From Ilumatobacteraceae bacterium (lineage in GTDB: Bacteria; Actinomycetota; Acidimicrobiia; Acidimicrobiales; Ilumatobacteraceae): 12,729 nt of DNA. This document shows, one piece after another, positions 7,653-12,729 of the stretch. The stretch covers positions 1 through 12,729 of the forward strand of contig JAEMRY010000039.1 of assembly GCA_016463105.1 (NCBI GenBank), in the 5' to 3' direction. How positions within the stretch are numbered: position 1 is the stretch's first letter; the number at the start of each line of letters is the position of its first letter. The translations under genes were made by a program, and so were the position numbers. The notes below the pieces were generated by a model. It had not been told where the DNA came from. It did not search any database and was given only the letters and a program-made list of their open reading frames with translations.

Positions 7653-9458
7653 ATGACAGACACACTTTTGCCTCGTTGGTCAGTAGCCGACGTTCACGAA
7701 TCTTTTACTGCTCGTTCGTTCACTGACGCGATGGAGCGCACAGGCGCCAATGTCGCCCGTCTCGAAGCGCAGTTCGAAGAGCACAATATACGTGCCGGCG
7801 AGCCCCACAAACCATCTGCGCAAGAGGGCAAAATCGCCAACGAAGTGATAAACGCGATGAACGAGACAATCAAAGAATCTGAAATTCTCGGTTCGTATGT
7901 TTATTCAACAGTCAGCACAAACACACGCGAAGAAACTGCCCAGGGTTTGCTCAGCGAACTCGAAGTAATTGACTCGCGACTCTCTCCGTTGCTTGCGCGT
8001 TTTGCAGATTGGGTCGCCACACTTGGCGCCGATGATCTTGCCAAAGTAAGCGAAGTCGCGCGCGAACATCTTGGGCCTCTGCAAAGATTGCAAGCACGCG
8101 CCGAACACCAAATGTCCGAAGTTGAAGAAGGCTTCTACGCCGAACTCTCAACAACTGGTTCGTCAGCATGGTCTCGTTTACAAGGTGATATCACGTCTCA
8201 GTTGACAACCGAAGTGCACTTGCCAGATGGCACAAAAACTCTGCCGATCACTGCGATTCGCGGAATGTCAACACATTCAGATCTTGCAATTCGCAAAGCC
8301 GCCTACGACGCCGAGATGCGTGCGTGGCCAACAGTTGCAATCCCGTGCGCAGCCGCAATGAACTCAATCAAAGGCGAGGCAAATGCAATCAATCGTCGCC
8401 GACATTGGGCATCGCCACTTGACGCGTCGCTATACGCGAACAGCGTTAGCCGCAAAACATTTGATGCAATGCAAAGTGCCGTCACCACATCGCTGCCCGA
8501 CTTTCGTCGATGGATGAACGTGCGCGCAAAACTACACGGCGACAAAAATGGTTTGTCGTGGTGGAATCTCTTCGCGCCTTTGAATGTTGCACCGAGTCAG
8601 ATTTCGTGGGACCAAGGCGTGCAACTCGTGCGCGGTGCATTCGCCGCATACAGCGACAACTTGGCTGGCTTAGTTGATCGTTCACTATCTGAAAAATGGA
8701 TCGATGCCGAACCACGCGAAGGCAAAGTCGGTGGTGCGTTTTGTATGTCATTTGTTGAGGATCGTTCACTTGTATTACTCAACTGGAGCGGCAGTGTTGA
8801 CTCGGCGCAAACAACTGCACACGAACTTGGTCATGCGTATCACAACACCCAACTTGCAGATCGCACACCGCTACAAAAGCGTTTGCCGATGGCGCTTGCC
8901 GAAACTGCGAGCATCTTCTGTGAAACTCTTGTGGTCGAAGAAGGATTGTCTCGCTTGACTGGCGACGAGCGACTCGCACTATTAGATACAGACCTCGGTG
9001 GTGCAAATCAAGTAGTTGTTGATATTCATAGTCGCTTCTTATTTGAGACAGAAGTTTTTGCCCGCCGTCAACGTCGCACATTGGGCGTTAGCGAACTCAA
9101 CGAGATGATGCTCAGTGCTCAGGCTTCGGCTTATGGCAATGGCATCGATCAGTCAACTGCGCATCCACATATGTGGGTTTTAAAACCGCACTATTACGGC
9201 AGTCACTTTTATAACTGGCCATATACATACGGTCTGCTTTTTGGTTTGGGCCTATATGCGCAATACAGCAAAGACCCAGAGCGTTTCCGCAGTGGCTATG
9301 ACACTGTGTTGTCACGCGCCGGCATGGACACAGCCGAAGAACTTGGTCGCGCTTTCAATCTCGATGTAAGCGATGAATCATTTTGGACTGCAAGTCTCGA
9401 TGTCTTGCGCGCTCGCATGGTTGAATACGAAAAACTCGCGCAAAAGCACATTAAATAA
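7653..9458 (+). CDS. M3-family oligoendopeptidase (PepF/M3B-like)
   Basis: This 601-residue zinc metallopeptidase probably degrades short cytosolic peptides. The zinc site is clear: HELGH at 390-394, with His390 and His394 as ligands and Glu391 as catalytic base. Glu417 in MALAETAS is the expected third ligand of the M3 fold. The C-terminal substrate-binding segment, HYYGSHFYNWPYTYG (513-527), matches the His/Tyr-rich loop of the family. Length is typical of oligoendopeptidase F. No signal peptide or membrane segment is visible. The ATG at 7653 is 17 bases after mshD, and the rlmN start follows its stop after a single base, so the three are probably one transcript. The exact peptide specificity cannot be read from sequence. 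Confidence 0.92.
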   Translation: MTDTLLPRWSVADVHESFTARSFTDAMERTGANVARLEAQFEEHNIRAGEPHKPSAQEGKIANEVINAMNETIKESEILGSYVYSTVSTNTREETAQGLLSELEVIDSRLSPLLARFADWVATLGADDLAKVSEVAREHLGPLQRLQARAEHQMSEVEEGFYAELSTTGSSAWSRLQGDITSQLTTEVHLPDGTKTLPITAIRGMSTHSDLAIRKAAYDAEMRAWPTVAIPCAAAMNSIKGEANAINRRRHWASPLDASLYANSVSRKTFDAMQSAVTTSLPDFRRWMNVRAKLHGDKNGLSWWNLFAPLNVAPSQISWDQGVQLVRGAFAAYSDNLAGLVDRSLSEKWIDAEPREGKVGGAFCMSFVEDRSLVLLNWSGSVDSAQTTAHELGHAYHNTQLADRTPLQKRLPMALAETASIFCETLVVEEGLSRLTGDERLALLDTDLGGANQVVVDIHSRFLFETEVFARRQRRTLGVSELNEMMLSAQASAYGNGIDQSTAHPHMWVLKPHYYGSHFYNWPYTYGLLFGLGLYAQYSKDPERFRSGYDTVLSRAGMDTAEELGRAFNLDVSDESFWTASLDVLRARMVEYEKLAQKHIK

Positions 9459-9459
9459 A

Positions 9460-10527
9460 GTGAGCGAAAAATTAATTAAGACTCGCTACGACGCAAGTCG
9501 CGACGATATCGCTGCGCTTCTCGGTGACGGCCCAAAATATCGCCTAGACCAAGTTTGGCAAGGGCTCTATAACGAGTTTCAAGCACCGCTCGAGATCACG
9601 ACGATCTCTAAAGAACTGCGCGGCAAACTCGATGCGGCTCTGCCGAGCAGTCTTGTGCTCGAAACATCGCGAGATAGCGACCGCGGGGGTACAACAAAGT
9701 TTCTATGGCAACTCGCAAACGGTGGGCACAAAATTGAATCAGTGCTCATGCACTATGAAGATCGAGCCACTGTTTGCGTCAGCACTCAGGCTGGCTGTGC
9801 AATGGGCTGTGGGTTCTGTGCAACAGGCCAAGCGGGTTTTTCGCGTCAACTGACTTCAGGTGAAATCGTTGAACAAGTTGTGCACGCAGCGCGCACAAGT
9901 GCCGGGCGAGATCAACGCCTCGCCAACGTCGTGTTCATGGGCATGGGTGAACCATTAGCAAATGAAGAAGCAGTGTGGCAAGCAGTTACTCGCATTCACG
10001 AAGCAATCGGTATCTCGGCAAGACATTTAACTATTTCAACAGTTGGCATCATTCCAGGAATAAACACACTTGCCGACCGACCACTGCCAGTTAATCTCGC
10101 CGTCTCGCTTCATGCCGCACGCAATGAACTTCGCAACGAACTCGTGCCGATCAATAAGCGATATCCGATTGAAGATTTAATGCAAGCCTGTCGAAAATAT
10201 TTGGCAAAGAAAAATCGTCGCATCACTTTTGAATGGGCATTGATCAAAGGCGTCAACGACACACCTCGCGACGCACGCGAACTTGCAAAACTCTGCAAGA
10301 GCCTCAAGCCGAGCGCGCATGTCAATTTGATTCCGCTCAATCCAACACCTGGCTATCTAACTAAAGGCACCGCACCAGAAGATGTTCGAGAATTTGCCGA
10401 ACAATTGATTGATCTTGGCGTCAACGCAACTGTGCGTCGAAACCGTGGCACTGATATCGATGCTGCTTGCGGTCAGTTGGCTGCAGGCCAACCAGTAACT
10501 ATTAGTTCGCGCTCAGTTGTTGGATAA
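9460..10527 (+). CDS. rlmN: 23S rRNA (A2503-C2) / tRNA (A37-C2) methyltransferase RlmN
   Basis: RlmN is a radical SAM enzyme that methylates C2 of A2503 in 23S rRNA and, in some bacteria, A37 of tRNAs, tuning ribosome fidelity. The 355-residue product has the radical SAM motif CAMGCGFC (Cys113, Cys117, Cys120) binding a [4Fe-4S] cluster. It also has GMGEP (161-165), and the catalytic pair Cys106 and Cys337 (in DIDAACGQLAA) correspond to the E. coli Cys118 and the methyl-carrying Cys355. Presence of both catalytic cysteines argues for RlmN/Cfr function; housekeeping context argues for RlmN over Cfr. I place the start at GTG 9460, one base after the peptidase stop, because upstream in-frame sequence lies within the peptidase gene and lacks family similarity. 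No strong ribosome-binding site is seen, so translation may be coupled. The 3' end overlaps the convergent SRPBCC gene. Confidence 0.95.
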   Translation: MSEKLIKTRYDASRDDIAALLGDGPKYRLDQVWQGLYNEFQAPLEITTISKELRGKLDAALPSSLVLETSRDSDRGGTTKFLWQLANGGHKIESVLMHYEDRATVCVSTQAGCAMGCGFCATGQAGFSRQLTSGEIVEQVVHAARTSAGRDQRLANVVFMGMGEPLANEEAVWQAVTRIHEAIGISARHLTISTVGIIPGINTLADRPLPVNLAVSLHAARNELRNELVPINKRYPIEDLMQACRKYLAKKNRRITFEWALIKGVNDTPRDARELAKLCKSLKPSAHVNLIPLNPTPGYLTKGTAPEDVREFAEQLIDLGVNATVRRNRGTDIDAACGQLAAGQPVTISSRSVVG

Positions 10528-10930
10528 GTTTTTCTCGTCCAGTTTTAATTTGATCGGCAAGCGCTCGTTCTAATAATCCGCCGGTAAACAGCGAACCCGA
10601 GTAATGCAACTTGGTTTCGAGCAATGAGCCAGTTGTGGTTTTGCTGACCGTCGCACTGAGAACCCAAGACGAGTGACGACGCTCATCTTTTTCGACACGT
10701 TCAAATACGACAGAATTGGGCTCATCGCAACTTGTGCGAACCATCCGCAAACGCTTCGAGCGCGCAAATGGCCCGAGACGAGCACGAAGTTCAACAGTCC
10801 AAGAATTAGCGTCAAACAATTTGACGCTATGCACAATTTCTAGCCATGACTCGTAGTTAACCAGATCAGAAATATAGGCAAATAGTTTTTCAGGAGCAAC
10901 TGGCACTTCAACCGTTGCGATTACATCCAT
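10502..10930 (-). CDS. SRPBCC (START/polyketide-cyclase-like) family protein
   Basis: This 142-residue protein fits the SRPBCC helix-grip fold. It opens with the typical strand and helix pattern MDVIATVEVPVAPEKLFAYISDLVNYESWLEIV (split here as residues about 1-33), in which a Pro-x-x-x-hydrophobic helix precedes an aromatic W. Alternating beta strands follow, and the end is a long amphipathic helix (LLERALADQIKTGREKLIQQL region, about 118-139). Such proteins bind hydrophobic ligands; no ligand or reaction can be assigned. The start ATG lies 9 bases after the DUF3499-like gene, preceded by AGAAG. The last 26 bases overlap the end of rlmN on the other strand. Confidence 0.8.
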   Translation of the reverse strand: MDVIATVEVPVAPEKLFAYISDLVNYESWLEIVHSVKLFDANSWTVELRARLGPFARSKRLRMVRTSCDEPNSVVFERVEKDERRHSSWVLSATVSKTTTGSLLETKLHYSGSLFTGGLLERALADQIKTGREKLIQQLSAN

Positions 10931-10939
10931 TAAAAACTT

Positions 10940-11524
10940 CTAGTACTCAGGGTGCGACTGATCGTGGTCTGAGTCAATTAACTCTTGATCACGACTTGTC
11001 TCAACTGTGTCATCGACATGACCAAATGCCCGACTGAGCAGTCGACCACGCGCGCGCAATGTTCCATCTAAATCTCCAGTGCGATCAAACTGTGGAGTCC
11101 ATGGAAGTGCTTGTGTTTCTTGTGGGTCGATTGGAATTACTGAATCGCGGGTGTCATCAATTACTTTTTCAATAATTATTTCTTTCACTGATGCATCGAA
11201 TAACGCTGGCGAAGTTTTAGCGGGCATTTCTTTTGGCTTTTCTTTTGGTTTACTTTGCGGTTTACTAGCCGGTCGAGAACCATTCTTTTCAATTTTTTGT
11301 GTGACAGGCGAACTAAACAATCGCTGTTTTTTCTCGCGATTGTCGTTTATTGTCCATCCCTTGGGCACAACTAGTGAGTCGGCATGTCGTCTGCACAAAA
11401 CATTCATTCTTGACGAATCACTCGGGATCGGAGCATCAATGCTGACTAACAACTTAGATGGGTCAATCACATAAGCAACGACGGCCTGACCCGAACACGC
11501 GGGCCGTTCACAGTGCCGCGCCAT
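10940..11524 (-). CDS. DUF3499-like Cys/His protein with basic linker
   Basis: This 194-residue protein resembles the actinobacterial DUF3499 family, whose function is unknown. The N-terminal 60 residues have a zinc-ribbon-like arrangement: Cys5 and Cys10 in RHCERPACSG, then Cys44 and His47 in LCRRHADSLVVPKGW (43-57). The CxRxxC start, the LCxxHAxxLxVPxGW block and the length between them match what I recall of the family. Zinc binding is inferred. A low-complexity Lys/Pro/Glu linker follows at about 77-104, with repeated KPKE units. A conserved-looking LRARGRLLSRAFGH helix lies near 156-169, and the tail is acidic. No membrane segment is present. It sits 19 bases downstream of the J-domain gene and 9 before the SRPBCC gene, so the three probably share a transcript. 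Confidence 0.7.
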   Translation of the reverse strand: MARHCERPACSGQAVVAYVIDPSKLLVSIDAPIPSDSSRMNVLCRRHADSLVVPKGWTINDNREKKQRLFSSPVTQKIEKNGSRPASKPQSKPKEKPKEMPAKTSPALFDASVKEIIIEKVIDDTRDSVIPIDPQETQALPWTPQFDRTGDLDGTLRARGRLLSRAFGHVDDTVETSRDQELIDSDHDQSHPEY

Positions 11525-11543
11525 CTCTAAAGATTAGACCTGA

Positions 11544-12140
11544 TCAAGGTTCGAGACATGCAATCCCCATCCCTTGACGGTCGCGATAACCGAAAGTATC
11601 GCTCGAACAAGTTAGGTCAAAGCCAATTAGCTGTCGCACGACGCCATCGTGTGGCCCATCACACGAAACTTCATAAACGGCTTGTGTTGGATCAATCATC
11701 ACACATGATCCACTTTGAATCAACGAATCTGGCCCATCAGAGATATTTGGCGAATCAACTGTGCGTAATAACAAAACGACAATTGCCCCAACAGCAATCA
11801 ACGTCAACATAAATCTCCACGGAAATTGCGCTCGAGCAAATATTTGAGGTGCGACAAAATCTGACTCTTCGAAAACATCGTCAACAACTTCGTGCTCTGG
11901 ATAAAATTCTCGACGACTAGTTGATCTGCTGATTAATGAATCGTCATACTCTGCACGACTTACTGGGTCTCCGAGAACACGCCAGGCTTCACTAACTGCA
12001 GCCAGTGCCAAAACAGAACTCGTCGAACTTGAACCAATTGAATCCGGATGAAGTTTTCTGACCTGGTCACGATGTGCTGCGCGAATTTCTCGAATCGATG
12101 CCGTCGGCTTAACACCAAGAATTTCATAATGATTCGAAAT
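11544..12140 (-). CDS. Membrane-anchored J-domain protein with probable ATT start
   Basis: Reading the frame upstream of its first standard start codon (TTG at 12011) reveals a complete J domain. From an ATT at 12140 the product has 198 residues and begins SNHYEILGVKPTASIREIR, then RKLHPDS with the HPD motif at 31-33, and LAAVSEAWRVLGDPVSRAEYD (split motif, about 45-65). J domains recruit and stimulate DnaK-type Hsp70. One hydrophobic segment, LTLIAVGAIVVLLL (about 112-125), should cross the membrane. The remaining 70 residues carry Cys146, Cys160, Cys178 and Cys195, probably outside the cell; the VSCDGPHDGVV stretch recalls short domains of actinobacterial septum-formation-type membrane proteins. 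No ATG, GTG or TTG exists between the in-frame stop (12159-12161) and the J domain. GAGGT lies six bases before the ATT. TTG 12011 would delete helices I-II and HPD. It follows the permease gene by 26 bases. Confidence 0.75.
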   Translation of the reverse strand: MSNHYEILGVKPTASIREIRAAHRDQVRKLHPDSIGSSSTSSVLALAAVSEAWRVLGDPVSRAEYDDSLISRSTSRREFYPEHEVVDDVFEESDFVAPQIFARAQFPWRFMLTLIAVGAIVVLLLRTVDSPNISDGPDSLIQSGSCVMIDPTQAVYEVSCDGPHDGVVRQLIGFDLTCSSDTFGYRDRQGMGIACLEP

Positions 12141-12146
12141 ATCAAT

Positions 12147-12151
12147 ACCTC
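12147..12151 (-). promoter_or_regulatory. Ribosome-binding site for the J-domain gene
   Basis: On the minus strand the bases GAGGT match the anti-Shine-Dalgarno consensus (GGAGGT) in five of six positions. They lie six bases before ATT at 12140-12138, which is ideal spacing. This site decides the choice of ATT as the start. A TTG at 12145-12143 lies closer to the site but is in a different frame and would not produce a J domain. Confidence 0.55.
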
Positions 12152-12166
12152 GTGAAATTTATAAAG

Positions 12167-12729
12167 TTAAGACCCAGTAAATGTCGCGGCGATCTTGCTC
12201 GCCGAATCTCCACCACGACGCAAGATAACAGCCAAGAACCACAACGCACCAAGCGTGACCGTGAACAACAGCACTGCGCCCACACCCCAGAATGGCTTGA
12301 TCGTGCTGCGAGTTGCACCGAGTAATGCCACAGGAAACGTCGTTGAACCAGCTTCGCTCAGAAGTGTCGAGATCACTGCGTTGTCTAAGCACAGCGCAAA
12401 CGACAACAACCCGCCCGCCACCATTGCCGAAGCAATTAATGGCAAAGTAATTTGTCTAAAGGCTCGTGCTGGTGGTGCGCCTAGGTCTCCTGCCGCTTCT
12501 TCGAGTGCTTCGTCAAGACCAGCCAGTCGTGCTCGCACAATCAGCGTCACCACTGCGCTCGCATAAAGCGATTGACCAACCCAGAGTTTGTTTAGCCCAC
12601 CGTTAAACGGACCCCAACCAGTTGAAAAAATTGTGCCAACCAACGGCACTTCATTCATTCGCGGAAACCAAGTCACGAGCGCAATTGCATCCATGATTTC
12701 TGGTGTAACCAAAATCAAAAACACGGTTG
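12167..12729 (-). CDS. ABC transporter permease, spermidine/putrescine type (partial, 5' end outside window)
   Basis: This is the C-terminal 187 residues of an inner-membrane ABC permease; the frame stays open to the window edge, so the N-terminus is missing. The EAA cytoplasmic loop that docks with the ATPase is clear: LEEAAGDLGAPPARAFRQI followed by TLPLIASAMVAGG. The sequence ARLAGLDEALEEAAGDLGA and the later LDNAVISTLLSEAGSTTFPV resemble PotC/YdcV-type permeases of polyamine or related small-molecule importers. Hydrophobic segments flank the loop, including LLSFALCL and VGAVLLFTVTLGALWFLAVIL near the end. Substrate cannot be fixed without the binding protein and ATPase, which should lie to the right of the window. 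It is the first visible gene of the leftward group that includes the J-domain protein. Confidence 0.88.
   Translation of the reverse strand, partial: TVFLILVTPEIMDAIALVTWFPRMNEVPLVGTIFSTGWGPFNGGLNKLWVGQSLYASAVVTLIVRARLAGLDEALEEAAGDLGAPPARAFRQITLPLIASAMVAGGLLSFALCLDNAVISTLLSEAGSTTFPVALLGATRSTIKPFWGVGAVLLFTVTLGALWFLAVILRRGGDSASKIAATFTGS

Noticed and set aside
9373..9459. A 29-codon extension of RlmN starting at ATG 9373
   Set aside because: The extension lies entirely within the peptidase coding end in another frame and does not resemble RlmN N-termini; GTG 9460 directly follows the peptidase stop.
11960..12145. A 61-codon minus-strand frame starting with TTG 12145, close to the GAGGT site
   Set aside because: It is shifted one base relative to the J-domain frame, encodes no recognisable domain and ends inside the J-domain gene. 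The alternative frame carries the HPD motif.
1..12729. Mobile elements, CRISPR arrays, tRNA or rRNA genes, toxin-antitoxin or defence systems
   Set aside because: The window is almost fully covered by recognisable housekeeping genes; no spaced direct repeats, transposase motifs, cloverleaf-like sequences or defence domains were found by reading both strands.

Overview
The window most likely comes from a streamlined, medium-GC member of the Actinomycetota. Two genes point there: mshD (mycothiol synthase, a thiol pathway nearly confined to this phylum) and a small Cys/His protein resembling the actinobacterial DUF3499 family. By eye the GC is near 50 percent, well below typical Streptomyces or Mycobacterium. 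Genes are packed with gaps of 0-60 bases and several ATGA stop/start overlaps, as in planktonic freshwater or marine Actinobacteria (Nanopelagicales-like or Acidimicrobiia-like). The lineage below phylum is a guess. I see no rRNA, tRNA, CRISPR array, insertion sequence or phage gene, so this looks like ordinary chromosomal backbone.

Layout. (1) Bases 1-6654, minus strand, read right to left: nth (endonuclease III), a 76-residue helical protein starting inside the nth stop codon, hisH (glutaminase subunit of imidazole glycerol phosphate synthase), trpE (anthranilate synthase I), a YgfZ/GcvT-like folate-binding protein and ppdK (pyruvate phosphate dikinase). (2) Bases 6700-10527, plus strand: mshD, an M3-family oligoendopeptidase and rlmN (23S rRNA/tRNA adenine-C2 methyltransferase). 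This group diverges from nth across only 45 bases. (3) Bases 10502-12729, minus strand: a polyamine-type ABC permease cut by the window edge, a J-domain membrane protein, a DUF3499-like protein and an SRPBCC-fold protein. The last of these runs 26 bases tail-to-tail into rlmN.

The genes are mostly housekeeping: central carbon (PPDK), Trp and His synthesis, DNA repair, iron-sulfur and thiol homeostasis (YgfZ-like protein, MshD), peptide turnover and RNA modification. No dedicated novel system is evident. The most unusual observation is the J-domain protein at 11544-12140. Its complete J domain, including HPD, is encoded in frame, but no ATG, GTG or TTG precedes the domain. An ATT codon sits six bases after a GAGGT ribosome-binding sequence and gives a textbook DnaJ-type N-terminus, so an ATT start is proposed. 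The same protein joins a cytosolic J domain, one membrane segment and a four-cysteine outer domain.
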